A stretch of 64,000 nucleotides of DNA from Actinoallomurus iriomotensis (GCF_030269445.1 NZ_BSTJ01000001.1:211898-275897), one strand, 5' to 3'. Positions 46,585 through 55,395 are shown, counted from the first letter of the stretch. Notes: generated by a model not told the origin, from the sequence alone. Numbers and translations are program-made.

Positions 46585-48084
46585 ATGACCCACGACGTCG
46601 TGATCATCGGCGGTGGGCCCAACGGCCTGCTGCTCTCCTGCGAGCTCGCGCTCGCCGGCGTACGCCCCCTCGTCCTCGAACGGCTGGCCGAGCGCGCCAC
46701 CACGCCCAAGGCCAACGGCCTGGTGGGCCGCGTCGTCCAGGCACTCGACCGCCGGGGTCTGCACGAACGGCTGAGCGGCGGCGACGGCCCGCCGTTCGCC
46801 GTACCGGGCTTCCAGTTCGGCGCCCTGCCGCTGGAGCTGTCCCGGCTGGAGGACAACCCGATGTTCATCCTGCCGATCCCGCAGCGGCGGCTGGAAGAGC
46901 TCCTGGAAGAGCGTGCGCTCGAACTCGGCGTCGAGATCCGACGGGGGCACGAGCTGACCGCGCTGAGCCAGACCGCCGACGAGGTCACCGCCGAGATCAC
47001 GGGCCCCGAAGGCGGCTACGAGCTGACCGCGCGCTTCCTCGTCGGCGCCGACGGCGGGCGCAGCACGGTGCGCAAACGGCTCGGCATCGGCTTCCCCGGC
47101 ATCACCGACCGGGGCTTCACGAGCCGCCAGGGGCAGGTCGCCATCGACCCTCCCGTCGCGGTGCCGGGCACCGGCGAGCTGGAGGTGCCCGGGCTGGGCC
47201 GGCTGCGGCCCGCCACGTTCACCCGCACCGAGCACGGCATGTTCGCGTACGGCATGTTCCAGCCGGGCCTCTACCGGGTCAGCGCCGTCGAATGGTCGCC
47301 CTCGCCGCTGGAGGACAGCACGTCGATGCCGCTGGACGAACTGCGCGACGCCGTGCGGCGGGTGCTCGGCGCCGACCTTCCCATGCGCGTGGTGGGCGGC
47401 GTGGACCCGGGGCTCCGCCGGTCGGCGGGCGCCAACTCCCGGCAGGCCGAGCGCTACCGGCAGGGCCGGGCGTTCCTCGTCGGCGACGCCGCCCACGTGC
47501 ACTCCGGCATCGGCGGTCCCGGCCTGAACCTCGGCATGCAGGACGTGCTCAACCTCGGCTGGAAACTCGCCGGCGAGATCAACGGCTGGGCGCCGGAGGG
47601 CCTGCTGGACACGTACGAGAGCGAGCGGCGCCCGGTCGGCGAGCGCGTCATCATGCACACCCGCGCCCAGATGGCGCTGACCTCGCCCGGCGAGGGCATC
47701 ACCGCCCTGCGCGCGCTGCTGGGCGAACTGCTCACCGACCCGGCCAACATCCGGCACATCGCCGAGCTCATGTCCGGCGCCGACGTCCGCTACGGCGACG
47801 GCGACGCCCACTCGATGACCGGCCGCTGGATGCCCGACCTGACCCTGCACACCGAGTCGGGCACCACACGGGTCGCCAGGCTGCTGCGCGACGCCCGTCC
47901 GCTGCTCCTCACCCGCACGAACGGCGCCGCGAAGGCCTGGGCCGGCCGCGTCGAGGAGGTCACGACCCCCGACGCCCCGGCCGAGGCGGTGCTCATCCGC
48001 CCCGACGGCTACGTGGCCTGGGCGGGCGAGGACACCGACGGGCTGGAGGAGGCCCTGCGCACCTGGTTCGGCACGCCCGGGTGA
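46585..48084 (+). CDS. FAD-dependent class A monooxygenase (Rox/PheA-like)
   Basis: A 499-residue flavoprotein aromatic hydroxylase. It has the dinucleotide motif VVIIGGGPNGLLLSCELALAG, the NADPH/FAD DG motif VGADGGRSTVRK and the GD motif FLVGDAAHVHSGIGGPGLNL. The C-terminal third is a thioredoxin-like extension. Close domain layout is shared with rifampicin monooxygenase and anthracycline/polyketide hydroxylases. ATG 46585 has GGGAGGAA at 46573-46580. With an upstream TetR gene it resembles a drug- or phenol-inducible detoxification unit, but the substrate is unproven. Confidence 0.92.
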   Translation: MTHDVVIIGGGPNGLLLSCELALAGVRPLVLERLAERATTPKANGLVGRVVQALDRRGLHERLSGGDGPPFAVPGFQFGALPLELSRLEDNPMFILPIPQRRLEELLEERALELGVEIRRGHELTALSQTADEVTAEITGPEGGYELTARFLVGADGGRSTVRKRLGIGFPGITDRGFTSRQGQVAIDPPVAVPGTGELEVPGLGRLRPATFTRTEHGMFAYGMFQPGLYRVSAVEWSPSPLEDSTSMPLDELRDAVRRVLGADLPMRVVGGVDPGLRRSAGANSRQAERYRQGRAFLVGDAAHVHSGIGGPGLNLGMQDVLNLGWKLAGEINGWAPEGLLDTYESERRPVGERVIMHTRAQMALTSPGEGITALRALLGELLTDPANIRHIAELMSGADVRYGDGDAHSMTGRWMPDLTLHTESGTTRVARLLRDARPLLLTRTNGAAKAWAGRVEEVTTPDAPAEAVLIRPDGYVAWAGEDTDGLEEALRTWFGTPG

Positions 48085-48132
48085 GGAGCCGGGACGTCCA
48101 GGCCGCTCGCGGAGATGAGGCGGGCGGGTGGA

Positions 48133-48360
48133 GAGCTCGCGAACCGGGTCCGGGCCGCACGTCGGCGCGTACCCGGGCGGCGGACCGGTCAGGTCCGCCC
48201 CTCGGGCCGGGGCCGCGTACGACGAGACGTCGGCGCGGTCCACGCCCAGGCAGTCGTTCCATGCGCGCCTCATCTCGGTTCCGTTGGTGAACCTCCGGTC
48301 CATGATCCGCTCGATCGACGCGGTGGCCCATCGGTCGTCGAGGCACGCGATGGAGCCTCG
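48133..48360 (-). pseudogene. Remnant of an alpha/beta-hydrolase (acetyl-esterase type) gene
   Basis: The 76-codon minus-strand stretch just behind the molybdenum-hydroxylase stop reads like the C-terminal half of an HSL-family esterase. It contains CLDDRWATAS, AWNDCLGVDRADVSSYAAPA, then ADLTGPPPGYAPTCGPDPVREL. Known family members read close to vSPYAAPARA-dLsGLPPAyv-DPLRDE here. There is no start codon in the right place, the nucleophile elbow (GDSAGG) is absent, and similarity stops abruptly at DPVREL. I take it as a decayed gene fragment. Recognition is from memory of the family; a protein search would settle it. Confidence 0.7.
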
Positions 48361-48362
48361 GC

Positions 48363-50768
48363 TCAGGAAGGGCTCGCCGAGCCGGCGCGGTTCGTGCGTT
48401 CCGCGACGCCGGACGCGGCCGCGAGGCGCAGGTGGTACAGCTCCGACGGCGAGATCGGCATCCGGGTGATCCGGATGCCCTCCGCGTCCTCGATCGCGGC
48501 GGCGATCACCGCCGAGCCGGGGATGACGCCCGCCTCCCCCGCGCCCTTGACGCCGAGCGGGTTCAGCGGCGACGCCGTCTCCATGTGGCCGGTCTCGATC
48601 CGCGGCACCTCGGTCGCGTACGGCATGAGGAAGTCCATGAACGACGCGTTGAGCAGCTGGCCCTCGGCGTCGTAGACCATCCGCTCGTAGAGCGCACCGC
48701 CGACGCCCTGCGCCACTCCCCCGTGGATCTGGCCCTCGACGATCCGCGGGTTGATGAGCCGGCCGCAGTCGTGCAGCACGGCGTACCGCAGGATGCGTAT
48801 CTCCGCGGTGTCCGGGTCGGTCTCCACGATCGCGGCGTGCATGCCGTAGGCGAACGTCGAACGCGGCGGCGAGTAGTAGTCCCGGCCCTCCAGGCCCGGC
48901 TCGCCGGTCAGCGGCGGGTCGTCCGGCGAGCCGCCGACGGCGAACTGCGTCGCCTGCTGCGCCGCCTCGTCGAAGGCGTACCGCAGCGGGTTGGACAGCA
49001 CCGCCACGGTGCGCAGCGGGATCGACGCCGCGGCGTTGCCCTTGACGCGCACGACGCCGTCGACGATCTCCAGGTCGCGCGGGTCGGCCTCCAGCGCCTC
49101 GCCGGCGATGCGCAGCGCCTTCTCGCGTACCTTGCGAGCGGCCAGGGCGATGGCGTTGCCGCTCATCACGGCGGCGCGCGAGGCGAACGTGCCGACCGCG
49201 TACCCGAACCGGCGGGTGTCGCCGGTCGTCACGGTGACGTCCTCGATCGGCACGCCCAGCTCGGCCGCGGCGACCTGCGCGAACACGGTCTGGTGCCCCT
49301 GGCCCTGCGAGGTCAGGCCGGTGGAGACGTGCACCCGTCCGCTGGAGTCGATCTCGACGTGGCCGCCCTCGTACGGGCCGACGCCGGTGCCCTCGACGTA
49401 GCAGGCGAGACCGATGCCGACGCGCCGGCCCGCCCGCTCCGCCTCGGCGCGGAACGCCGCGAAGCCGTCCCAGCCGATCAGCTCCTTGATGCGCCGCAGC
49501 ATCTCCGGGTAGTCGCCGGAGTCGTAGATCAGCGGCCGGCCGTCCTGGAAGATCAGGCCCTGGTCGTAGGGGAACTCCTCCGGCCGGATCAGGTTGACCT
49601 CGCGGACCGCCGTCCGGTCGAGGCCGAGCTCGTCGGCGATCCGGTCCATCGTGCGCTCCATGCAGAACGCGCCCTGCGGGCGGCCCGCGCCGCGGTACGG
49701 CGTGACGATGACCGTGTTGGTGTAGAGGCTGGTGAACTCCACCCGGTACGCGCCGGGCTTGTACGGCCCGAGCAGCTGTGTCGAGGTGATGATCGGCACG
49801 ATGATGCCGTACGGGGTGTAGGCGCCGTGGTCGTGCTGGATCCGCACGTCGAGGCCGAGGAGGCGGCCCTCGTCGTCGAAGCCGACCCGGACGTGGTGCA
49901 CCTGGGCGCGCTCGTGCGCGGCGGAGACGAAGTGCTCGCGCCGGTCCTCGGTCCACTTGACCTCCCGGCCGAGCAGCCGCGCCGCCCACGGCACGAGGAC
50001 CTCCTCCGGCCACGGGTGAACGATCTTGACGCCGAAGCCACCGCCGACGTCGGGCGCGATGACCTCGACCTTGTTCGCGGGCAGGCCGAGCTTGACGGCG
50101 ATCGCCATCCGCACACTCGTGGAGGTCTGCGTGGAGGAGTACACCCGCAGGGACCCGTCGTCGGCGTCCCAGCGGGCGTACACGCCGCGCCCCTCCAACG
50201 GCATCGACGCGCTGCGCTCGATGTCGAGCCGGAACTCCAGCACGTGCGGCGCGGCGCCGATCGCGGCGGACACGTCGCCGGTCTCCTGCACGAGGTGCGC
50301 GCCGACGTTGCCGGGCACGTCGTCATGGACGCGACAGGAGGCGTTCACCGCGTTCTCGACGCCGACGACCGGCGGCAGCGGCTCGTACGTCACCCGGATC
50401 CGCTCGGCGGCGTCCTCGGCGAGGTAGCGGTCGCGCGCGACCACCATGACGACCGCCTCGCCGACGTGCCGTACGACGTCGCGGGCCAGGGGGTGGGCGG
50501 TGCGGCCGTGAGTCAGCGCCGGATGCGGGATCAGCAGTGGCAGGGGCTCCCCGACGCGGCCGTCCAGGTCCTCCCAGGTGTAGATCGCGACCAGGCCGTC
50601 GACGTCGAGGGCGTCGTCCACGTCGATGCCGGTGATCCGCGCGTGCGCGTGCGGCGACCGGACGAACGCCGCGGCGAGCGCGTCCCGCCCGAGGTCATCG
50701 ACGTAGCGCCCCTGGCCGGTGACCAGGCGCGGGTCCTCCCGGCGGGCGATCGGCTCGCCGAACGTCAC
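48363..50768 (-). CDS. Molybdenum hydroxylase large subunit (CoxL/XdhB-like)
   Basis: An 801-residue molybdopterin-cytosine-dinucleotide subunit of the xanthine-oxidase superfamily. Motifs: GEPIARREDPRLVTGQGRYV at the start, VGGGFGVK, the active-site loop TPYRGAGRPQGAFCMER, LTSQGQGHQTVFAQVAAAEL, and GVKGAGEAGVIPGSAV with the catalytic Glu. The loop reads PYRGAGR, as in form II CoxL-type hydroxylases of varied substrates, not the AYXCSFR of true carbon monoxide dehydrogenase. GTG 50768 overlaps the iron-sulfur subunit stop by four bases. A linked pyrimidine-type permease and PucR suggest a uracil, thymine or purine hydroxylase. Confidence 0.93.
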   Translation of the reverse strand: MTFGEPIARREDPRLVTGQGRYVDDLGRDALAAAFVRSPHAHARITGIDVDDALDVDGLVAIYTWEDLDGRVGEPLPLLIPHPALTHGRTAHPLARDVVRHVGEAVVMVVARDRYLAEDAAERIRVTYEPLPPVVGVENAVNASCRVHDDVPGNVGAHLVQETGDVSAAIGAAPHVLEFRLDIERSASMPLEGRGVYARWDADDGSLRVYSSTQTSTSVRMAIAVKLGLPANKVEVIAPDVGGGFGVKIVHPWPEEVLVPWAARLLGREVKWTEDRREHFVSAAHERAQVHHVRVGFDDEGRLLGLDVRIQHDHGAYTPYGIIVPIITSTQLLGPYKPGAYRVEFTSLYTNTVIVTPYRGAGRPQGAFCMERTMDRIADELGLDRTAVREVNLIRPEEFPYDQGLIFQDGRPLIYDSGDYPEMLRRIKELIGWDGFAAFRAEAERAGRRVGIGLACYVEGTGVGPYEGGHVEIDSSGRVHVSTGLTSQGQGHQTVFAQVAAAELGVPIEDVTVTTGDTRRFGYAVGTFASRAAVMSGNAIALAARKVREKALRIAGEALEADPRDLEIVDGVVRVKGNAAASIPLRTVAVLSNPLRYAFDEAAQQATQFAVGGSPDDPPLTGEPGLEGRDYYSPPRSTFAYGMHAAIVETDPDTAEIRILRYAVLHDCGRLINPRIVEGQIHGGVAQGVGGALYERMVYDAEGQLLNASFMDFLMPYATEVPRIETGHMETASPLNPLGVKGAGEAGVIPGSAVIAAAIEDAEGIRITRMPISPSELYHLRLAAASGVAERTNRAGSASPS

Positions 50769-51250
50769 CGGTCCGTCCTCTCTTCGGCGATCAGGTCGGC
50801 GGCGCGGTGCACCGCCTTGACGATGTTCTGGTAGCCGGTGCACCGGCACAGGTTGCCCGAGATGCCCTCCAGCACCTCATCCTCGCTCGGCCGCGGGTTG
50901 TCCCGCAGGAGCGCGGTGACCGTGCACAGGAACCCCGGCGTGCAGAAGCCGCACTGCAGGCCGTGGCATTCGGAGAACGCCCGCTGCACCGGCGACATCC
51001 CGCCGTCCGCACCGAGCCCCTCCACCGTGGTGACCTCGTGCCCGGCCGCGGTGACGGCGAACATCAGGCACGAGCGGACCGGCTCTCCGTCGAACAGCAC
51101 CGTGCAGCAGCCGCAGACGCCGTGCTCGCAGCCCACGTGCGTGCCGGTGAGGCCCAGGTCGTGGCGGAGGAAGTCCGACAGCAGCCGCCGCGGCTCCGCC
51201 GACGCCGTCCGCGGCACCCCGTTCACGTTAAGGCTGATCTCCCTGGTCAT
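50765..51250 (-). CDS. Molybdenum hydroxylase [2Fe-2S] small subunit
   Basis: A 161-residue electron-transfer subunit with two [2Fe-2S] clusters. The plant-type cluster cysteines are in GCEHGVCGCCTVLFDG and the following SCL; the second cluster uses QCGFCTPGF and LCRCTGYQN. Two starts are equally well served by ribosome sites: ATG 51319, overlapping the FAD-subunit stop as ATGA, and ATG 51250 after GGAGGGCCC. I chose 51250 because homologues start at the TREISLNVNGV strand; the longer form adds 23 Ser/Glu/Pro-rich residues. It sits between the FAD and molybdenum subunits in an M-S-L operon. Confidence 0.93.
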   Translation of the reverse strand: MTREISLNVNGVPRTASAEPRRLLSDFLRHDLGLTGTHVGCEHGVCGCCTVLFDGEPVRSCLMFAVTAAGHEVTTVEGLGADGGMSPVQRAFSECHGLQCGFCTPGFLCTVTALLRDNPRPSEDEVLEGISGNLCRCTGYQNIVKAVHRAADLIAEERTDR

Positions 51251-51315
51251 GGGCCCTCCTTCGTCGGGGGAGGGTGACCACAAGGGCGCGTCTTCGATTC
51301 TCTCGCTTCGCTCGG

Positions 51316-52179
51316 TCATAGGGCCTCCTGGGCGGCGGCGCGCAGGGTGCGCTCGGTGAGGACGCCGGCGAGGTGGCGGCGGTAGTCCGCGCTCGCGTGG
51401 ATGTCCTCGTCGGTGTCCAGGCGATCACGGGCGTACGCCGCGGCGGCCGCCCAGTCGCAGGTGACAGGCGGGCGGGGGCCGAGCGGTTCGGTCAGGTCCA
51501 GGACGAGCGGGGTGGCCGCCACGCTGAGGTAGGCGACCTTGGCCGAGCTCACCCGCTGGTCCTCATCCAGGGTCACCAGCGCGGCGGCCCCGGCCATGGC
51601 GTAGTCGCCGTGCCGCCGCGCCACCTCGGCGAACGCGGTGCCGGACCGGGCGGGCGGCGCCGGGAAGAACGCCGACGTCGCGAGTTCGCCCGGCCGCAGA
51701 GAGGACTCGAGCGGCCCGGCGAAGAACTCCGCGGCCGGGATCGTCCGCCGGCCGCCGGCCGAGGCCGCCTCGACCGTGCCCTCGCAGAGCGCGAGGACGG
51801 CGGGCAGTTCGGCGGCCGGGTCGGCGTGCGCGAGGCTGCCGACGACCGTGCCGCGGTTGCGCACGACGGGATGGGCGACCTGCCGCAGCGCCGCGCGCAG
51901 CAGCGGGAGGACGCCCGCCGCCTCCTCCGACCGTTCGACGCGCGCGTGCCGGGCGAGCGCCCCGACACGCACCCCCTCCGCGGTGGCCTCCAGAGTGTCC
52001 AGCGCGGTGACGCGGTTGATGTCGACGAGGTGGGCCGGGGCGGCCAGCCGCATGTTGAGCAGCGGGATCAGGCTCTGCCCGCCGGCCAGGACCTTCGCGT
52101 CCTCTCCCGTACGGGCGAGGACGTCCAGGGCCTCCTCCAGCGTCTCCGGGGCGTGGTGGTCGAACGGGGGCGGTTTCAC
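51316..52179 (-). CDS. Molybdenum hydroxylase FAD-binding medium subunit
   Basis: A 287-residue FAD subunit of the CoxM/XdhB class. FAD contacts are AGGQSLIPLLNMRLAAPAHL near residue 32 and the second motif RNRGTVVGSLAHADPAAELP near residue 105. It begins VKPPPFDHHAPETLEEALDV, the usual start, at GTG 52179, seven bases after the permease stop. Its TGA overlaps the longer possible iron-sulfur start. Together the three subunits should form a hydroxylase that passes electrons from molybdenum to FAD. Confidence 0.92.
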   Translation of the reverse strand: MKPPPFDHHAPETLEEALDVLARTGEDAKVLAGGQSLIPLLNMRLAAPAHLVDINRVTALDTLEATAEGVRVGALARHARVERSEEAAGVLPLLRAALRQVAHPVVRNRGTVVGSLAHADPAAELPAVLALCEGTVEAASAGGRRTIPAAEFFAGPLESSLRPGELATSAFFPAPPARSGTAFAEVARRHGDYAMAGAAALVTLDEDQRVSSAKVAYLSVAATPLVLDLTEPLGPRPPVTCDWAAAAAYARDRLDTDEDIHASADYRRHLAGVLTERTLRAAAQEAL

Positions 52180-52186
52180 GAGAGGC

Positions 52187-53578
52187 TCACTCCGCGGCCG
52201 GCCGGGCGGGCGTGTCGGTGACGTCGTCGCGCTCGCCCGGCGCGATGACGCCGCCGCCCGCGTCGCGCGGCGCACGTGGGACGGCGGACAGCAGGTGGTA
52301 GCCGACCAGGACCGCGATGGTGCCGAGCGCGATGCCCTGGAGCGGGAAGTCCTTGGTGATCTTGAGCGTGACGTCGCCCACAGCGAGAATGATGCCCGCC
52401 GCGACGGGGACCAGGTTGACCGGATCGCCGAAGTCCACCCGGTTCTCGATCCAGATTTTGGCCCCGAGCAGACCGATCATGCCGTACAGCACGACCGTGA
52501 TGCCGCCGAGGACACCGCCCGGAGTCGCCGCCACGAGCGCGCCGAACTTCGGGCACAGGCCGAACAGGATGGCCACGATCGCGGCCACGTAGTACGCGGC
52601 GGTCGAGTAGATCCGGGTGGCGGCCATGACGCCGATGTTCTCCGCGTACGTGGTCGTCGGCGAGCCGCCGACCGCGCTCGCCAGGAACGTGCCCACGCCG
52701 TCGGCGGCGAGGGCGCGACCGAGGTAGGGGTCCAGGTTCGTCTCGGTCATCGCGGCGACCGCCTTGACGTGCCCGGTGTTCTCCGCGATCAGCGCGATGA
52801 CCGCGGGCAGCGCGACGAGGATGGCCGAGGTCTTGAAGCCGGGCCCGTGCAGGTGCGGGAAGCCGAACCAGTCGGCCGCCCGCACGCCGTCGAAGTTCAC
52901 CCGGTAGTGCGTGCCCATCTTTCCCGCGCCGTCCACCGCGGTGATCTTGCCGGCGGTCTGGTCGAGGACCCACGACAGGGCGTACCCGAAGATCAGGCCG
53001 AGCAGGATGGCGATACGGGACCAGAAGCCGCGCAGCAGCACCGCGCAGAACACCACGAACGCGAGCGTGGCGAGCGCGACCCACTGGTCCTGCGGCCAGT
53101 ACACGTCCGCGACGACCGGCGCGAGGTTGAAGCCGATCAGCATGACGACCGCGCCGGTGACGACCGGCGGGAAGATCCGGTGGATGACCTCGGCCCCGAG
53201 GAAGTGGATGAGCACGCCGACCGCGGCGAGCACGAGACCGGCCACCAGGATCGAGCCGGTGACGACGGCGGTCGAGCCGCCGGCCCCGCGGATCGAGGCG
53301 ACCGCGCCGACGAACGACGCGCTGGTGCCCAGGTAGCTCGGCACCTTCCCGTTCACGATCAGCAGGAACAGGATCGTCATGATGCCCGACATCATGATCG
53401 CCAGGTTGGGGTCCAGGCCCATGACGACCGGGAAGACGAACGTCGCGCCGAACATCGCCACGACGTGCTGGGCGCCGATGCCGATGGTCCGGTCCCACGA
53501 GAGCCGCTCGCCGGGCGCGACCACCTCGCCCGGCCCGAGGCCGCGGCCGTCACCGTGCAGTTTCCATCCGATCGCCAT
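52187..53578 (-). CDS. NCS2 nucleobase permease, uracil (UraA/RutG) subtype
   Basis: A 463-residue nucleobase:cation symporter-2 with about 12-14 hydrophobic helices. The substrate-contact helices read IAENTGHVKAVAAM and TTTYAENIGVMAATRIYS. The latter matches the uracil-permease signature (UraA/PyrP/RutG have TTYGENIGVMAITRVYS), unlike the xanthine/urate group, which has a QNNGV-type motif there. This points to a pyrimidine base as cargo. ATG 53578 has a GGAGG ribosome site. It is followed without a gap by the molybdenum-hydroxylase genes, so the transporter and oxidase are likely to share a substrate. PucR lies upstream. Confidence 0.92.
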   Translation of the reverse strand: MAIGWKLHGDGRGLGPGEVVAPGERLSWDRTIGIGAQHVVAMFGATFVFPVVMGLDPNLAIMMSGIMTILFLLIVNGKVPSYLGTSASFVGAVASIRGAGGSTAVVTGSILVAGLVLAAVGVLIHFLGAEVIHRIFPPVVTGAVVMLIGFNLAPVVADVYWPQDQWVALATLAFVVFCAVLLRGFWSRIAILLGLIFGYALSWVLDQTAGKITAVDGAGKMGTHYRVNFDGVRAADWFGFPHLHGPGFKTSAILVALPAVIALIAENTGHVKAVAAMTETNLDPYLGRALAADGVGTFLASAVGGSPTTTYAENIGVMAATRIYSTAAYYVAAIVAILFGLCPKFGALVAATPGGVLGGITVVLYGMIGLLGAKIWIENRVDFGDPVNLVPVAAGIILAVGDVTLKITKDFPLQGIALGTIAVLVGYHLLSAVPRAPRDAGGGVIAPGERDDVTDTPARPAAE

Positions 53579-53677
53579 GGCGGCCCTCCAGGATGTAGTT
53601 GCGGGCACGCTAGAACCGTGTCTCCTCGTGGACATCGTCGAGAACTGCCAAACCCGGACATCCGCGGTTGTGACCAG

Positions 53678-53715
53678 GGCGGGTTTCACGATCCCCACGC
53701 ACGGGGTAAACCGCC
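53678..53715 (-). terminator. Structured element between pucR and permease
   Basis: Minus-strand RNA can pair GGCGGTTT (53715-53708) with AAACCCGCC (53686-53678, one bulge), enclosing a second hairpin CCCC-GTGCGT-GGGG. It follows the pucR stop and precedes the permease, so it may terminate or attenuate read-through. This is from visual pairing only. Confidence 0.4.
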
Positions 53716-53725
53716 GGGGCGGTCG

Positions 53726-55333
53726 TCAGATCCCCCGCATGCGCAGCACGTGGAGCGCGAGGGTCAGGTTGAGCCGGAGGTGGGCGTCCTCGGTGAACGG
53801 GCCGAGGAGCCGTTCGAGCTTGCCGATCCGGTAGCGCAGGGTGTTGTAGTGGAAGTGCAGCCGGCGCGCCGTCTCGGCCACGTTGAGGTTCGTCTCCAGC
53901 AGCACCTGGAGCGTGCGCCGCAGGTCGACGGCCTCCGGGTCGCCGTCGCCGGCGAGCTCGCCGAGGGTCTCCTCGACGAACGCGTGCAGCTCGGCGGTGT
54001 CGCCCACCAGGCTCAGCAGCCGGAAGACGCCGAGCTGGTCGAAGTGCGCGACCGCCCCGTCACCGTGGAGCTGGCGGCCCACACGCACCGCCTTGACCGC
54101 CTGGTCGTAGGCGGCCGGCAGGTCGCCCGGCACCGCGGCCGTGCGGCTGACGCCGATCGAGAACGTCCGCCCGGCGTCGGTGAACACCGCGGCGGCGTCC
54201 TTGGCGAGCGTCGCGACGTCGCAGGTGTCCGCGCCGAGGACGGCGACGACCTCGTGACTGAAGCCGGCCACGGCGCCCTTGCGGTCGCGGCGGCGTACGG
54301 CCGAGGTCAGCGCCGCGGTCAGCCGGTCCTGGAGCATCCGCTCGTCCGGCACGCCCGCCGGGCCGCGGTCCAGCTCGGCCACGACCACCATGACGGGACG
54401 GCCGAGGTCCCAGCCGAAGCTCGCGCTGTGCGCGACGACGTGCTCGTCACCGCCTCCCGGCCGGCCGGTGAGCACGTCGCGCAGGAAGTCGGCGCGGTAC
54501 TTGCTCTCCACCGCCGAGACGGCCTGCTGTTTGGTGATGACCAGCGCGGCGACCGTGGCGGCACGTTCCAACATGCCGACCTCGGGCGCGGTGTCGCCGA
54601 CCGCCGTCATCCGGCCGTAGGTGTAGCCGCCGGCCACGACCGGCACGGTCGTACGGTCGCCGTGCGCGCCGTAGTCCCCGGGTCCGGGGCCGGCCTCCCG
54701 CACCGCCGCCAGGTGACGCTCGTCGCCGGAGGCGGCCAGTTCGTTCCCGTCGCCGTCGACGACCGCGACGGCCGCGCCGATCACCGCGGCGACCTCGTCG
54801 GTGATCTCCTGCAGTCCGCCGCCGCACAGCACGATCTGCACGAGCGCCCGGTGCACCTCCTCGGTGCGCGCGAGGATCGCGGCCTGCCGGTTGAGGATGT
54901 CGGTCAGGACCTGGTTGAGCACGTCGTCGAACCCGACGTCGTTGGGCAGCAGGATCAGCGGGAAGCCCAGCCGGTCGGCCTGCTCCAGCATCTCGTCCGG
55001 GAGGCCGTCGAGGTAGCGGCCGAGCTTGATCGCGATCGCCGCGAGACCCCGCTCGTCGAGGTCGGCGACCAGGTGGCCGAGTGACTGCGGCGTGTTGCGC
55101 AGGGGGTATCCGGTGGTGAGGAGCAGCTCGTGCGGCTTCACCCAGCCGAGGATGTCCGGCACCTCCATCACGTTGAGGCGCTGCACCACCCGGCCGAGTC
55201 CGCTCTCACCGGCGATCACGCGAGCCCCGGAGAGCGCGGGAACCCCGAGCACCTCCCCGACCGACAGCCCGTAGGTCAGGGTTCCGGTGCTCGCGAGGCG
55301 CAGTGTGGGAGGGAGGGGTTCGGTGAAGGACAT
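53726..55333 (-). CDS. PucR-family transcriptional regulator
   Basis: A 535-residue regulator. The N-terminal PucR domain (about residues 20-140, LSVGEVLGVPALSGARVIAG to DRLGFPLILLPNDVGFDDVL) senses a ligand; a GAF/GGDEF-like middle follows; the C-terminal helix-turn-helix of the CdaR/PucR type is LLETNLNVAETARRLHFHYN and TLRYRIGKLERLLG. PucR proteins commonly activate purine or pyrimidine catabolism. ATG 55333 begins the conserved region. It is divergent from the FdrA-type operon and upstream of the permease and hydroxylase, so it likely governs both. Confidence 0.94.
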   Translation of the reverse strand: MSFTEPLPPTLRLASTGTLTYGLSVGEVLGVPALSGARVIAGESGLGRVVQRLNVMEVPDILGWVKPHELLLTTGYPLRNTPQSLGHLVADLDERGLAAIAIKLGRYLDGLPDEMLEQADRLGFPLILLPNDVGFDDVLNQVLTDILNRQAAILARTEEVHRALVQIVLCGGGLQEITDEVAAVIGAAVAVVDGDGNELAASGDERHLAAVREAGPGPGDYGAHGDRTTVPVVAGGYTYGRMTAVGDTAPEVGMLERAATVAALVITKQQAVSAVESKYRADFLRDVLTGRPGGGDEHVVAHSASFGWDLGRPVMVVVAELDRGPAGVPDERMLQDRLTAALTSAVRRRDRKGAVAGFSHEVVAVLGADTCDVATLAKDAAAVFTDAGRTFSIGVSRTAAVPGDLPAAYDQAVKAVRVGRQLHGDGAVAHFDQLGVFRLLSLVGDTAELHAFVEETLGELAGDGDPEAVDLRRTLQVLLETNLNVAETARRLHFHYNTLRYRIGKLERLLGPFTEDAHLRLNLTLALHVLRMRGI

Positions 55334-55395
55334 GGGTGCCCGATCTGCCGCAGTTGACCACCTATGCGCGAACAACCATGACAAGAGACACGAAC

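Noticed and set aside
45967-50013. 1348-codon minus-strand open frame
   Set aside because: It crosses the monooxygenase and hydroxylase genes out of frame; only the 48133-48360 part resembles a protein, kept as a pseudogene.
51302-51314. CTCGCTTCGCTCG as a hairpin or regulator site
   Set aside because: It is a mirror repeat, not an inverted repeat, and such GAGCGAAGCGAG words are common in actinobacterial DNA.
48363-52179. Carbon monoxide dehydrogenase
   Set aside because: The large subunit lacks the AYXCSFR motif of true CO dehydrogenase; it is a form II-type hydroxylase with nucleobase-related neighbours.
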